A DNA stretch of 64,000 nt from Micromonospora sp. CCTCC AA 2012012. Its GTDB lineage: Bacteria; Actinomycetota; Actinomycetes; Mycobacteriales; Micromonosporaceae. This document shows, one piece after another, positions 1 through 8,951 of the stretch (positions are counted from its first letter, which is position 1; the number at the start of each line of letters is the position of its first letter). Under the pieces are notes generated by a model. It ran no database searches and was not told the DNA's origin. It worked only from the letters and a program-made list of their open reading frames with translations. The DNA is taken from the NCBI RefSeq assembly GCF_040499845.1, contig NZ_CP159342.1, forward strand, positions 4,960,001 through 5,024,000, in the 5' to 3' direction. A program made the translations under genes and the position numbers.

Positions 1-576
1 GCCCTCCAGCGAGTCCAGCAGCGCGGTCTCCTCACCGCAGATGTACGCCCCGGCGCCGGAGTGGACCACCAGCTCCAGGTCGAAGCCGGTGCCCATGATG
101 TTCCGGCCGAGGTAGCCCTTGGCCTGCGCCTCGGCCACCGCGTTGCGCAGCCGCCGCGCGGCGTGCACCGCCTCGCCCCGGATGTAGATGTAGGCGCGGT
201 TGGCCCGGATCGCGTACGACGCGATGATCACGCCCTCGACCAGCGAGTGCGGGTCGTGCGTCATCAGCGGCAGGTCCTTGCAGGTGCCCGGCTCGCCCTC
301 GTCGGCGTTGACCACCAGGTAGTGCGGCTTGCCGTCGCCCTGCGGGATGAAGCCCCACTTCAGGCCGGTCGGGAAGCCCGCGCCACCGCGGCCGCGCAGC
401 CCGGAGTCCTTGATCAGCTGGATCAGGTCGTCCGGGTGGGCCTTGAGCGCCTTGCGCAGGGCGGCGTAGCCGTCCAACCGCTCGTAGGTGCCGATCCGCC
501 AGGCGTCCGGCGACAGCCAGCGCTTGGTCAGCACCGGCGTCAGCTTGGCCAGCGTCTCCGGCCGAGGAGTGGTCAC
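1..576 (-). CDS. nuoF: NADH-quinone oxidoreductase subunit F, partial (C-terminal part beyond window edge)
   Basis: Only the first 192 residues are inside the window; the frame runs open through base 1. NuoF is the peripheral-arm subunit of complex I that binds NADH and FMN. The N-terminal half seen here carries the glycine-rich stretch [18 protein letters not shown] typical of the FMN site, followed by [14 protein letters not shown] and the later [17 protein letters not shown] segment, all diagnostic of the 51-kDa subunit. The start is GTG (574-576 on the minus strand), overlapping the nuoE stop by four bases (GTGA), so translation is probably coupled. The rest of the gene and the later nuo genes should lie to the left. 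Confidence 0.95.
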   Translation of the reverse strand, partial: MTTPRPETLAKLTPVLTKRWLSPDAWRIGTYERLDGYAALRKALKAHPDDLIQLIKDSGLRGRGGAGFPTGLKWGFIPQGDGKPHYLVVNADEGEPGTCKDLPLMTHDPHSLVEGVIIASYAIRANRAYIYIRGEAVHAARRLRNAVAEAQAKGYLGRNIMGTGFDLELVVHSGAGAYICGEETALLDSLEG

Positions 577-1664
577 TTCTGGCCCCCCGTTTCGCTCGCG
601 ACCGTCGGGCTCGCGCCGTTGGCGCCCGTCGCCGCTTCCTTGAGGTTGCGCTCCTGCGCACCGGCCACGTCACCGGCGGGCTTGCCGTCGCCGGCCGGCG
701 CGTTGGCCGCCGCGCCGGCGGCCTGCGCCTCCTGCGCGTCGCGCGGTGCCGGCGCGGTGGTGTCCGTCGGGACCTTGGTGCCGGGGGCGTCCGGCGCGGC
801 GGTCGCCGCGGTCGGCTGCCGGGTCTCGGCGGTACGCACCTGCGGCGACTTGTCGTCCGGTGCCTTCACGTCCGGCGCGGTGCTGCCGGTCGGCTGCGCC
901 GGCTTCGCCGGTTCGGCGGCCGGTGCGGCCGGCTTGGCGGCTTCCGCCTTCGCCTTCGCCTCGGCGGCGGCCTTGTCCGCCTCCGCCTTGCTCCGGATCG
1001 GAGTGTTCGGGTCGAAGCCGGGTACGGAGATGCCGTACTGCTCCGCCAACCGCAGGCCCCGCAGGGTCGGCTCGCCCGGCCCGCCGTCGGCGACCGCGCC
1101 CTCGCGCTCGTCGGCGAAGCCGGCGAGCTGCACGGCCATCTCCTTGAGCGTGCAGAGCCGGGCGCCCCGGGTCGGCATCGGCCGGCCACCGGCCCGCAGC
1201 TCGTCGACCACGCCGACCGCGGCCTGCGGGTCGACGCCGTCGAAGAAGTCGTAGTTGACGGTCATCACCGGGCCGTAGTCGCACGCCGCCAGGCACTCGG
1301 CGTGCTCCAGGGTGATCTTCCCGTCGCCGGTGGTCTCGTCGTGCCCGACGCCGAGGTGCTCGGCGAGGGTGTCGTAGACCTCCTGCCCGCCCAGCACGTT
1401 GCACATCGTGTTGGTGCAGACGCTGACCAGGTAGTCGCCGGTCGGCTTGCGCTTGTACATGGTGTAGAAGGTCGCCACCGCGCCGACCTGGGCCTTGTTC
1501 AGGCCGAGCACCTCGGCACAGAACTCGACGCCGGCCGGGGAGACGTAGCCCTCCTCGGACTGGACCAGGTGCAGCAGCGGCAGCAGCGCCGAGCGGGACC
1601 GGTCCGCCGGGTACCGGGCGACGATCTCCCGCGCCCGCTCCCGAGTCGTGTCACTGAAAGTCAT
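573..1664 (-). CDS. nuoE: NADH-quinone oxidoreductase subunit E with long low-complexity C-terminal tail
   Basis: Complex I 24-kDa subunit carrying the [2Fe-2S] cluster N1a. The four cluster cysteines are visible as C83-x4-C88 ([12 protein letters not shown]) and C124-x3-C128 ([10 protein letters not shown]). The thioredoxin-like core ends near residue 190; the usual bacterial subunit is about 160-250 aa, whereas this one is 363 aa because of an Ala/Lys/Glu/Pro-rich tail from about residue 225 to the end that looks disordered. ATG start overlaps the nuoD stop (ATGA), and the stop overlaps the nuoF start. The tail is in-frame and followed by the correctly coupled nuoF, so it is a genuine extension and not a frameshift. 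Confidence 0.95.
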   Translation of the reverse strand: MTFSDTTRERAREIVARYPADRSRSALLPLLHLVQSEEGYVSPAGVEFCAEVLGLNKAQVGAVATFYTMYKRKPTGDYLVSVCTNTMCNVLGGQEVYDTLAEHLGVGHDETTGDGKITLEHAECLAACDYGPVMTVNYDFFDGVDPQAAVGVVDELRAGGRPMPTRGARLCTLKEMAVQLAGFADEREGAVADGGPGEPTLRGLRLAEQYGISVPGFDPNTPIRSKAEADKAAAEAKAKAEAAKPAAPAAEPAKPAQPTGSTAPDVKAPDDKSPQVRTAETRQPTAATAAPDAPGTKVPTDTTAPAPRDAQEAQAAGAAANAPAGDGKPAGDVAGAQERNLKEAATGANGASPTVASETGGQK

Positions 1665-2986
1665 CGGTCACATCCACCCATCACGGGGTCCAGCGAGGCG
1701 CCACCGGCGATCACGTCGGCGATCAGGCCGCCCTCGGCCATCGCCGGCAGGGCCTGGAGGTTGACGAAGCTCGGCTCCCGGTAGTGCACCCGGTAGGGGC
1801 GGGTGCCACCGTCGGAGACCGCGTGCACGCCCAGCTCGCCGCGGGGCGACTCGACGGCCACGTACACCTGGCCTGGGGGGACCCGGAAGCCCTCGGTGAC
1901 GAGCTTGAAGTGGTGGATCAGCGACTCCATCGACTGACCCATGATCTTGGCGACGTGCTCCAGCGAGTTGCCCATGCCGTCGACGCCGATGGCGAGCTGC
2001 GCCGGCCAGGCGATCTTGCGGTCGGCGACCATCACCGGGCCCGGCTTCAACCGGTCGAGGGCCTGCTCGACCAGCTTCAGCGACTCCCGGATCTCGGCCA
2101 GCCGGACCAGGTAACGGCCCCAGACGTCGCCGTCGGTGTGCGTCGGCACGTCGAACTCGTACGTCTCGTAACCGCAGTACGGCATGGTCTTGCGCAGGTC
2201 CCAGCCGAGCCCGGCGGAACGCAGCACCGGGCCGGTCACCCCGAGCGAGACGCAGGCGGTCACGTCGAGCACCGCCACGTTCTTGGTCCGCTCGGTCCAG
2301 ATCGGCTGTCCGGAGAGGAGGTTCTCGTACTCCTTGAGCTTCTTCGGCATCAGCGCCAGGAAGTCGCGGATCTTGCGGATCGCGTCCTCCGGCACGTCCT
2401 GCGCCACCCCGCCCGGCCGGACGTACGCGTGGTTCATCCGCAGGCCGGTGATGGTCTCGAAGATGTCGAGGATGTACTCCCGCTCGCGGAAGCCGTACAA
2501 CATCATGTTGATCGCACCGAGCTCCATGCCGGTGGTGGCCAGCCAGACCAGGTGCGACGAGATCCGGTTCAGCTCCATCATCAGCACCCGGATGGTGGTG
2601 GCCCGCTCGGTCACCTCGTCGGTGATGCCGAGCAGCTTCTCCACCGCGAGCGCGTACGCCGTCTCGTTGAACAGCGGGGAGAGGTAGTCCATCCGGGTCA
2701 CGAAGGTCGAGCCCTGGACCCAGTTGCGGTATTCGAGGTTCTTCTCGATGCCGGTGTGCAGGTAGCCGACGACGGAGCGGGCCTCCCGGACCGTCTCGCC
2801 CTCCAGCTCCAGGATCAGCCGGAGCACGCCGTGCGTGGACGGGTGCTGCGGACCCATGTTGACGACGATCCGCTCGTCGTTGATCGGGTCCGTGCCGGAG
2901 ACGACCTGGTCCCAGTCCCCACCGGTGACGGTGAAGACCTTGCCCTCGGTCGTCTCGCGCTCGGTCGCGTAGTTCGAGGTGGTCAC
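1661..2986 (-). CDS. nuoD: NADH-quinone oxidoreductase subunit D
   Basis: Complex I 49-kDa subunit, part of the quinone-binding site at the junction of the peripheral and membrane arms. The 441-residue protein contains [15 protein letters not shown] near the N-terminus, the conserved RVDYLSPL-like segment (here [12 protein letters not shown]), and the C-terminal [16 protein letters not shown] and [18 protein letters not shown] blocks. The start is GTG (2984-2986), overlapping the nuoC stop as GTGA. Length and order (C then D then E) are the standard actinobacterial 14-gene nuo arrangement, with separate nuoC and nuoD instead of the enterobacterial fusion. Confidence 0.97.
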   Translation of the reverse strand: MTTSNYATERETTEGKVFTVTGGDWDQVVSGTDPINDERIVVNMGPQHPSTHGVLRLILELEGETVREARSVVGYLHTGIEKNLEYRNWVQGSTFVTRMDYLSPLFNETAYALAVEKLLGITDEVTERATTIRVLMMELNRISSHLVWLATTGMELGAINMMLYGFREREYILDIFETITGLRMNHAYVRPGGVAQDVPEDAIRKIRDFLALMPKKLKEYENLLSGQPIWTERTKNVAVLDVTACVSLGVTGPVLRSAGLGWDLRKTMPYCGYETYEFDVPTHTDGDVWGRYLVRLAEIRESLKLVEQALDRLKPGPVMVADRKIAWPAQLAIGVDGMGNSLEHVAKIMGQSMESLIHHFKLVTEGFRVPPGQVYVAVESPRGELGVHAVSDGGTRPYRVHYREPSFVNLQALPAMAEGGLIADVIAGGASLDPVMGGCDR

Positions 2987-3720
2987 TGGTAAGACCTCCG
3001 GCGGTCCGGCGGGGGAATCTCCGCACCCTTGTACTCGACGGGGATGCCGCCGAGCGGGTAGTCCTTGCGCTGCGGGTGCCCCTCCCAGTCGTCCGGCATC
3101 AGGATCCGGGTCAGGTTGGGGTGGCCGTCGAAGACGACGCCGAACATGTCGTACGCCTCCCGCTCCTGCCAGTCGGCGGTCGGGTAGACGGCGGTGACGC
3201 TCGGCAGGTGCGGGTCCTCGGTGGAGACCGCGGCCTCCAGCCGGACCCGACGCCGGTAGGTCATCGAGGTGAGCTGGTAGACCACGTGCAGCCGGCGGCC
3301 GTCCGCGCCCAGGTAGTCCACGCCGGACACCGAGGAGCAGAGCTCGAAGCGGAGCGCCAGGTCGTCCCGCATCACCTGGCAGACCTCGGCGATCCGCTCC
3401 GGACGCACGTGCAGGGTCAGCTCGCCCCGGTCGACCACGACCTTCTCGATCGCGTCGCCGAAGGCCGGGTACGCCTCCTCCAGCGCGTCCCGGACCTCGT
3501 CGAAGTAGCTCCCGTACGGCCGGGGGGCCTCCTCGATCGGGGTGCGCTGGCGGACCAGGCCGCCGAAGCCGGAGACGTCGCCGCTGCCCTGGTTGCCGAA
3601 CATGCCCCGGCCAGCCGGGCTGGACGGCGGGTACTCCGCGGGGGCGGCGCTGCTGGCACCGGCCGGGGTCACCGGTACCGGCACCCCGCCGTCGTTCTGC
3701 CTGTCGTTGGGCGCGGTCAT
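2983..3720 (-). CDS. nuoC: NADH-quinone oxidoreductase subunit C
   Basis: Complex I 30-kDa subunit (245 aa). The C-terminal two thirds hold the family core: [23 protein letters not shown], and the signature block [27 protein letters not shown] split across about residues 180-215, ending [11 protein letters not shown]. The first 60 residues are proline/glycine/serine-rich and not conserved. I chose the ATG at 3718-3720 because it overlaps the nuoB stop (ATGA); the open frame extends further upstream but that part lies inside nuoB. Located between nuoB and nuoD as expected. Confidence 0.95.
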   Translation of the reverse strand: MTAPNDRQNDGGVPVPVTPAGASSAAPAEYPPSSPAGRGMFGNQGSGDVSGFGGLVRQRTPIEEAPRPYGSYFDEVRDALEEAYPAFGDAIEKVVVDRGELTLHVRPERIAEVCQVMRDDLALRFELCSSVSGVDYLGADGRRLHVVYQLTSMTYRRRVRLEAAVSTEDPHLPSVTAVYPTADWQEREAYDMFGVVFDGHPNLTRILMPDDWEGHPQRKDYPLGGIPVEYKGAEIPPPDRRRSYQ

Positions 3721-4394
3721 TTCGGTCCCTGCTGGGTGTGGAGGTGGTTCTGGGCCTTCATCCAGTTCTCGATCCGCAGCTGCTCCTCGCGCCCCTCGCG
3801 GACGGCCTTCGTCCACTCGGCACGCCGGGCCTTGTCGTTGCGGTACGACGACGGCATCGAGCCGTAGGGCACGACGGGCACGTCACCGCGCTCCTTGCGG
3901 GCCTCCAGCATCTTGCGGCCGTTCGGGCCCAGCGGCTCGTACATGATCTTCTCGCGGAGCTTGAGCACCGCGTCGATGAGCATCTCGGGCCGGGGCGGGC
4001 AGCCGGGAAGGTACATGTCCACCGGCACGACGTGGTCGACGCCCTGCACGATGGCGTAGTTGTTGAACATGCCGCCGCTGCTGGCGCAGACCCCCATCGA
4101 GATGACCCAGCGGGGCTCGGCCATCTGGTCGTAGATCTGGCGCAGGACCGGGGCCATCTTCTGGCTCACCCGGCCGGCCACGATCATCAGGTCCGCCTGT
4201 CGCGGCGAGGCCCGGAACACCTCCATGCCCCAGCGGCCCATGTCGTAGTGCGGACCACCGGCGGCCATCATCTCGATGGCACAGCAGGCCAGGCCGAAGG
4301 TGGCGCCCCAGACGGACGACTTCCGCGACCAGTTGACCAGCTTCTCCACGGAGGTGAGCAGGACGCCGGCCGGGAGCTTCTCCTCGATGCCCAT
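3717..4394 (-). CDS. nuoB: NADH-quinone oxidoreductase subunit B
   Basis: Complex I subunit that ligates the terminal [4Fe-4S] cluster N2. The 225-residue protein begins [20 protein letters not shown]; the tandem cysteines C37-C38 ([10 protein letters not shown]) and the downstream cysteines in [10 protein letters not shown] and [10 protein letters not shown] are the expected cluster ligands. The start is ATG at 4392-4394, preceded by GGGAGGTACGTCAG. It lies 14 bases after nuoA and overlaps nuoC by four. The last 60 residues are a charged tail ([11 protein letters not shown] and following) common in actinobacterial NuoB. Confidence 0.97.
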   Translation of the reverse strand: MGIEEKLPAGVLLTSVEKLVNWSRKSSVWGATFGLACCAIEMMAAGGPHYDMGRWGMEVFRASPRQADLMIVAGRVSQKMAPVLRQIYDQMAEPRWVISMGVCASSGGMFNNYAIVQGVDHVVPVDMYLPGCPPRPEMLIDAVLKLREKIMYEPLGPNGRKMLEARKERGDVPVVPYGSMPSSYRNDKARRAEWTKAVREGREEQLRIENWMKAQNHLHTQQGPK

Positions 4395-4408
4395 CTGACG
4401 TACCTCCC

Positions 4409-4774
4409 TCAGTCCCAGTCCAGGCCGCCGCGCCGCCAGACGTAGGCGTATGCGACGAAGACCGCGACGATGAACATGACCATCTCCACGAAGCCGAAGA
4501 TCGGCAGGGCGTCGAAGGAGACGGCCCAGGGGTAGAGGAAGATGATCTCGATGTCGAAGACGATGAAGAGCATCGCCGTCAGGTAGAACTTGACCGGGAA
4601 CCGGCCGCCGCCCACGGGCTGCGGGCTCGGCTCGATGCCGCACTCGTACGCCTCGAGCTTGGCCTTGTTGAAGCGCCGGGGACCGGCGAAGCGGGCGGCG
4701 GCCACGGAGAACAGCGAGAACCCCGCGGCGAGGGCGAACAGCCCGATGATCGGTGCGTAAGGCGAGAGCGACAT
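4409..4774 (-). CDS. nuoA: NADH-quinone oxidoreductase subunit A
   Basis: Small membrane subunit of complex I, 121 aa with three hydrophobic segments (about residues 8-28, 63-82 and 90-110). The conserved loop [15 protein letters not shown] sits between helices 1 and 2, and [23 protein letters not shown] marks helix 2 (split here only by length). ATG at 4772-4774 is preceded by a clear AGGAG six bases upstream. It is the first gene of the nuo operon in this window; the next gene upstream is a separate flavoprotein with a hairpin in between. Confidence 0.95.
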   Translation of the reverse strand: MSLSPYAPIIGLFALAAGFSLFSVAAARFAGPRRFNKAKLEAYECGIEPSPQPVGGGRFPVKFYLTAMLFIVFDIEIIFLYPWAVSFDALPIFGFVEMVMFIVAVFVAYAYVWRRGGLDWD

Positions 4775-4876
4775 CTTTTCTCCTGCTCGTCCTTCCCCTG
4801 CCCGTGCTACTTGGCGAAAATCACACTATTCACGTCCCTCGTGACGTCCGTCAGCGGGGGTCGATCTCTGTCCGCG

Positions 4877-4900
4877 CCCGGGGCCGTCGCCGACCCCGGG
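4877..4900 (-). terminator. Hairpin after the reductase gene, probable terminator
   Basis: CCCGGGG (4877-4883) and CCCCGGG (4894-4900) form a perfect 7-bp stem with a 10-base loop, 12 bases past the stop of the reductase gene (4912) on the minus strand. There is no U-run, as is usual for actinobacterial hairpin terminators. It would separate the reductase from nuoA. Confidence 0.4.
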
Positions 4901-4911
4901 ACACGGTTGTC

Positions 4912-6186
4912 CTAGACGGCCGGCGCCACCTTGGTCATCGCGTTGATGACCCGGTCCATCGCGTCCCCACCACGGGGGTCGGTCAGGTTGGCCAGCAGCT
5001 TGAGCACGAAGCGCATCAGCGCCGGGTGCGGCATGCCGTGCTTGGTGGCGATGCGCATGATCTCCGGACGGCCGATCAGCTTCACGAAGACGCCGCCGAG
5101 CCGGTAGTAGCCGCCGAAGCGGGCCTTCAGCTCCTGCGGGTACGCCATCAGGGCCCGCTCCCGCTCCGCGCCGGCCGGCCGGGCGAGCGCCTGGACCGCG
5201 ACCTCCGCGGCCAGCTCGCCGGACTCCATCGCGTACGCGATGCCCTCGCCGTTGAACGGGTTGACCATGCCGCCGGAGTCGCCGACCAGCAGCACCCCGC
5301 GGGTGTAGTGCGGGACCCGGTTGAAGCCCATCGGCAGCGCCGCGCCGAGGATCGGCCCCTCGGCGTTGGTCTCGTCGGTCAGCCCCCAGTCCTCGGGGGT
5401 GTTGGCCAGCCAGTCGGTGAGCAGCCGCCGGTAGTTGGTCTTGCCGAACGCCGACGACGAGTTGAGGATGCCGAGGCCGGCGTTCACCCGCCCGTCGCCG
5501 AGCCCGAAGATCCAGCCGTAGCCCGGCAGCAGCGTGTCGCTGCCCTTGCCGCGCAGCTCCAGCCACGACTCCAGGTAGTTGTCGTCGTGCTTCGCGGGCG
5601 AGCGGTAGTAGCGCCGGACGGCCACGCCGATCGGCCGGTCCTCCCGCTTGGCCAGCCCGAGGGAGAGCGGGAACCGACCGGAGACGCCGTCCGCGGCGAC
5701 CACCAGCGGGGCGTGGAAGGTGGCGGGCTCCTTGTCCGGGCCGACCTCGGCGGTCACGCCGATCACCCGGTCGTCCGCGTCCAGCACCGGGCCGACGACG
5801 GTCACGCCGGTGCGCAGCTTCGCCCCGGCGGAGACCGCCCGCTGGGCGAGCAGGTCGTCGAAGTCGAGCCGGGTGCGGACCAGACCGTAGTTGGGGAAGC
5901 TCGCCAGGTCGGGCCAGTCGAGTTCGAGGCGTACCCCGCCGCCGATCACCCGCAGCCCCTTGTTGTGCAACCAGCCGGCCTCGGGCGAGGTGTCCACGCC
6001 CATCCGGATGAGCTGCCGTACGGCGCGCGGGGTCAACCCGTCGCCGCAGACCTTCTCCCTGGGGAACTCGGTCTTCTCCAGCAACAGCACGCGTACGCCG
6101 TGCCGCGCCAGGTGGTACGCGGTCGCCGATCCTCCGGGACCGGCGCCCACGACGATCACGTCGGCGTCGTTCTCCACCGCGGTCAT
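4912..6186 (-). CDS. Geranylgeranyl reductase family FAD-dependent oxidoreductase, candidate menaquinone beta-isoprene reductase
   Basis: A 424-residue flavoprotein. The N-terminal dinucleotide fold is clear (DVIVVGAGPGGSATAYHLA, then a basic/acidic LLLEKTEFPREKVCGDGL block typical of the geranylgeranyl reductase family), and a second FAD motif appears as LLVGDSGGMVNPFNGEGI. Members saturate isoprenoid double bonds in archaeal or chlorophyll lipids or, for mycobacterial MenJ, in the menaquinone side chain. The position next to nuo and close to menG favours menaquinone as substrate, but this is inference. I chose the ATG at 6184-6186 because GGAGGAGGCGCAG precedes it; a longer frame to 6222 lacks such a site. 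Confidence 0.85.
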   Translation of the reverse strand: MTAVENDADVIVVGAGPGGSATAYHLARHGVRVLLLEKTEFPREKVCGDGLTPRAVRQLIRMGVDTSPEAGWLHNKGLRVIGGGVRLELDWPDLASFPNYGLVRTRLDFDDLLAQRAVSAGAKLRTGVTVVGPVLDADDRVIGVTAEVGPDKEPATFHAPLVVAADGVSGRFPLSLGLAKREDRPIGVAVRRYYRSPAKHDDNYLESWLELRGKGSDTLLPGYGWIFGLGDGRVNAGLGILNSSSAFGKTNYRRLLTDWLANTPEDWGLTDETNAEGPILGAALPMGFNRVPHYTRGVLLVGDSGGMVNPFNGEGIAYAMESGELAAEVAVQALARPAGAERERALMAYPQELKARFGGYYRLGGVFVKLIGRPEIMRIATKHGMPHPALMRFVLKLLANLTDPRGGDAMDRVINAMTKVAPAV

Positions 6187-6208
6187 CTGCGCCTCCTCCC
6201 GCATGCTC

Positions 6209-6222
6209 GTGAAATGCTTCAC
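6209..6222. promoter_or_regulatory. Short palindrome upstream of the reductase gene
   Basis: GTGAA (6209-6213) and TTCAC (6218-6222) form an inverted repeat with a 4-base centre, 23-36 bases before the chosen reductase start. A related TTCACGG occurs at about 6284. It could be an operator; no regulator gene is adjacent, so this is weak. Confidence 0.2.
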
Positions 6223-6320
6223 AAGCCGATCGGGTTGGAGTCTATGACCGGCGTTACACCAGTAGGCGGTGAGGGGTACCTAACTTCACGGAAACCTGCC
6301 GGTCGAACTGCCCGGACAGC

Positions 6321-6551
6321 TCAGGGGTGGGCCGGACTGGCCCGGTCGAGCCCCGCGTCGGCCCGGATCGCCTCGGGCAGGTGCTCGCGGAGCGCGCCGC
6401 CGGCCACCCGGTCCAGCGCCGCCAGCACCTCGGCCACCACCTGACGGACGTCGGCGGGATCCGCCCCGGCCAGCTCCCTGAGCTGGGCCACGAGTTCGGC
6501 GGCGTCGTCGTCGCCGGCCACCCCGCCGGCCGCCTGGTCTGGTGCCGTCAT
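6321..6551 (-). CDS. Small hypothetical protein
   Basis: A possible 76-residue protein starting MTAPDQAAGG, with an acidic, alanine-rich predicted helical body (ELVAQLRELAGADPADVRQV and a second helix LAALDRVAGGALREHL). I recognise no family. It sits between the menG and reductase genes on the same strand. A G/C-rich third position and absence of a better frame support it being coding, but no strong ribosome-binding site is visible and homologues would be needed to be sure. A nearby start further upstream (6596) is also possible. Confidence 0.4.
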   Translation of the reverse strand: MTAPDQAAGGVAGDDDAAELVAQLRELAGADPADVRQVVAEVLAALDRVAGGALREHLPEAIRADAGLDRASPAHP

Positions 6552-6638
6552 GCGGGCGAGCCTACGGGTCGAAATGGCGTGAAACCGGCAATTCACGAAA
6601 CCGCGTCGCCGGTCGTCGCGGCTGCCCGACCCGGGTGG

Positions 6639-7349
6639 TCAGTCCCGGGTCGCCCGGTGCAGCGCCACGACCCCACCGGTGAGGTTGCGCCAGGCCACCC
6701 GACCCCAGCCGGCCGCGCCGATCCGCGCGGCGAGCGCCGGCTGGTCCGGCCAGGCCCGGATCGACTCGGCCAGATAGACGTACGCGTCGGGGTTGCTGGA
6801 GACCGTGCGGGCCACCGCCGGCAGGGACCGCATCAGGTACGACAGGTAGACCGTGCGGAAGGCCGGGTTCACCGGCGTGCTGAACTCGCAGACCACCAGC
6901 CGGCCACCGGGCCGGGTGACCCGGGCCAGTTCACGCAGCGCCGCGTCGGTGTCGTTGACGTTGCGCAGCGCGAAGGAGATGGTCACCGCGTCGAAGCTGG
7001 CGTCGGCGAAGGGCAGCCGCAGCGCGTCGCCGGCCAGCAGCGGCACCCGGGGACGGGTCCGCTTGCCGGCGTGCAGCATGCCGAGCGACAGGTCGGCACC
7101 CACCGCGTACGCCCCGGAGTGGGCCAGCTCCTCGGTCGACACACCGGTGCCCGCGCCCACGTCCAGCACCCGCTCGCCGGGGCGGAGGCCGAGCGCCGCC
7201 CGGGTGGCCCGCCGCCAGGAGCGGTCCTGGCCGAAGGAGAGGACGGTGTTGGTCAGGTCGTAGCGGGCGGCCACGCCGTCGAACATCGCGGCGACCTCGT
7301 GCGGGGACTTGTCCAGGCCGGCGCGCTGGCCCTGCGGGGTACGGCTCAC
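6639..7349 (-). CDS. menG: Demethylmenaquinone methyltransferase
   Basis: UbiE/MenG family class I SAM methyltransferase (236 aa from the chosen start) that adds the ring methyl in the last step of menaquinone synthesis. Visible are the family N-terminus [20 protein letters not shown], the SAM motif [39 protein letters not shown] and the motif [14 protein letters not shown]. The GTG at 7347-7349 gives the usual family N-terminus; a longer frame begins at 7403 but would start inside a perfect terminator-like hairpin (7384-7411), which argues against it. The Shine-Dalgarno-like GGAGGG almost touches the GTG, so the exact start is uncertain. With mqnA, mqnC, mqnE and mqnP elsewhere in the window it completes much of the pathway. 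Confidence 0.92.
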   Translation of the reverse strand: MSRTPQGQRAGLDKSPHEVAAMFDGVAARYDLTNTVLSFGQDRSWRRATRAALGLRPGERVLDVGAGTGVSTEELAHSGAYAVGADLSLGMLHAGKRTRPRVPLLAGDALRLPFADASFDAVTISFALRNVNDTDAALRELARVTRPGGRLVVCEFSTPVNPAFRTVYLSYLMRSLPAVARTVSSNPDAYVYLAESIRAWPDQPALAARIGAAGWGRVAWRNLTGGVVALHRATRD

Positions 7350-7383
7350 CCCTCCACTCTGCCAGCCGCCCCCGGACACAGTC

Positions 7384-7411
7384 GGGGCGGGATGGTCACC
7401 CATCCCGCCCC
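7384..7411 (-). terminator. Strong hairpin terminator after the LPVTG protein gene
   Basis: GGGGCGGGATGG (7384-7395) pairs perfectly with CCATCCCGCCCC (7400-7411): a 12-bp stem closed by a 4-base loop, between the LPVTG gene (stop 7463) and menG. A second small hairpin (CGGCCC/GGGCCG, 7433-7448) lies just before it. No T-run follows, as in most high-GC terminators. Confidence 0.7.
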
Positions 7412-7462
7412 GGCTGCCGTGCGTTATGTGAACGGCCCTCCTGGGCCGATGGAGGACGACCG

Positions 7463-8683
7463 TCAGGCGGTCGGCTTCTCGTCGCCCGGGGTCACCAGGA
7501 CCACCCGGCGACGGCGGGCCACCATGAACATGGCGCCACCCGCGGCGAGCACGGCCACGCCGACGCCACCGAGCAGACCGGCCTTGGCACCGGTCACCGG
7601 CAGGCCGCCGTCGTCGTTGCCGCCACCGCCGCCCGCGCCACCCTCGGCCGCGACGACGACAGCGTAACCGTCGGTGTTGTCGCTGGCGTCGAGGTCACCG
7701 GCCTGGACCGGGGTCATGTTCTCCGGCAGGTTCTTGATCTCGGTCGACTGCGGGGCGACGCCCTTGGCCGGCAGGATCGGCTCGACCTCGACGGTGCCAC
7801 CGGAGAGCGCGCCGGCCTTGACGTCCTTGGCCACCGTCAGCAGGTGGTAGAAGCGACCACCGGAGACGATGTTGTCGCCGTCCTTCTCGTCCTGGTCCTG
7901 CGGGACGAACGGGGCGTCGGCGTAGGTGCAGACCAGCGAGGTCTTGTCCGCGTTGTACTCGCAGTCGTCCTCGGCCTCGGTGAAGGTCACGCCCTTGGGC
8001 AGCTTGACCGAGATCTTCAGACCGGCGGTGGCCTTGTCACCCTGGTTCCACGCGGTGTAGACGAGCTGCGCGGTGTCGCCCGCGTGCAGGTCACCGGCGG
8101 CCTGGATCTTGCCGTTCTTGACCGTGACCGCCGTCTTCACGTCGTCGGCGAGGACGACCAGGTCGGCGCCGCTCTCCTTGGTGAACTCCAGGGTGGCGGC
8201 CTTGGTGTTGTTGTCCTTGTTGGTGTCGTCCTTGGAGACGATGCTGAAGCTCACCGGGGCGCTGTACGCCTTGTCCAGCGTGCCGGCCAGCTTGAACAGG
8301 ACGACGGGCAGGTCGATCGTCTCACCGGCGCCCGGCAGGCCGTCCTTCGTGGCGTAGCAGGTCCACGCGACCGGCTTCGCCTCGGTGCCCTCCAGCTCGC
8401 AGCCGTCCGTGACGGCCGGGTACGCGACCACCTTGGAGAAGTCCACCTTGGAGACGTCCGCGCGGACGGCCAGCTCGGACGGGGTGTTCTCGCCCTTGTT
8501 GGTCACCTTCGCGAAGGCGAGCTTGCCCTGGGCGCCGTCGGCGACCCGGGTGCCCACCACGTCGAGCGAGAGGTCCGTCTCGGTGCCGGCGGCCTGGGCC
8601 GGCGTGCCGAGCGCGGTGAACGCACCGGAGGCGAGCAGCGCGGCAGCGCCGAGCCGCACCAGCGGCCGGTTACGGAAGATCAT
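7463..8683 (-). CDS. LPXTG-type cell-wall-anchored surface protein
   Basis: A 406-residue secreted protein. It has a signal peptide ([20 protein letters not shown], cleavage likely after TPAQAA), a repetitive beta-rich body with DUF11-like/CARDB-like features ([40 protein letters not shown]), a Gly/Asp-rich linker, and a complete sorting signal: LPVTG near residue 360, a hydrophobic segment [19 protein letters not shown] and RRRR followed by a short polar tail. This predicts sortase-dependent attachment to peptidoglycan. No sortase gene is in the window. ATG at 8681-8683 has GGGGGGA upstream. Function unknown beyond surface display; it stands alone between terminators. Confidence 0.88.
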   Translation of the reverse strand: MIFRNRPLVRLGAAALLASGAFTALGTPAQAAGTETDLSLDVVGTRVADGAQGKLAFAKVTNKGENTPSELAVRADVSKVDFSKVVAYPAVTDGCELEGTEAKPVAWTCYATKDGLPGAGETIDLPVVLFKLAGTLDKAYSAPVSFSIVSKDDTNKDNNTKAATLEFTKESGADLVVLADDVKTAVTVKNGKIQAAGDLHAGDTAQLVYTAWNQGDKATAGLKISVKLPKGVTFTEAEDDCEYNADKTSLVCTYADAPFVPQDQDEKDGDNIVSGGRFYHLLTVAKDVKAGALSGGTVEVEPILPAKGVAPQSTEIKNLPENMTPVQAGDLDASDNTDGYAVVVAAEGGAGGGGGNDDGGLPVTGAKAGLLGGVGVAVLAAGGAMFMVARRRRVVLVTPGDEKPTA

Positions 8684-8833
8684 GGAAGAAGTCCCCCCGT
8701 GGGGTGAAGGAAACGTACGAGCGGGCACGTTAGCGGCCGACGATCACCCTCGCCACCCCCGCGCCGATCCTTCACCACCTGCGCGGCTAAGCGTCACTTA
8801 AGGAATGCCCGAATTGATGGTTCTTGTTGCGCG

Positions 8834-8906
8834 CGAGCCGTGACGCGGCTCGGCCGAACGGGCAGCCGAAAGCGGCCGTTCGGTGGATCGTCCCGGTCAG
8901 CGGGAC
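8834..8906 (-). terminator. Cluster of three hairpins downstream of mqnC
   Basis: Three consecutive perfect stems lie in the 268-base gap between mqnC (stop 8952) and the surface-protein gene: CGAGCCG/CGGCTCG (8834-8852, 5-base loop), CCGAACGG/CCGTTCGG (8854-8883) and GTCCCG/CGGGAC (8890-8906). They would end mqnC transcription. The remainder of the gap (8684-8833) should hold the surface-protein promoter, which I could not define. Confidence 0.5.
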
Positions 8907-8951
8907 GGTCACCGACCGTGCAGAAGGGTGTCGCAGGCCGTGCCGAGCAGG

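Noticed and set aside
7350..7403. menG start at 7403, adding 18 residues
   Set aside because: The longer start lies within a perfect 12-bp stem-loop that looks like the terminator of the preceding gene, and the extra residues do not resemble MenG N-termini.
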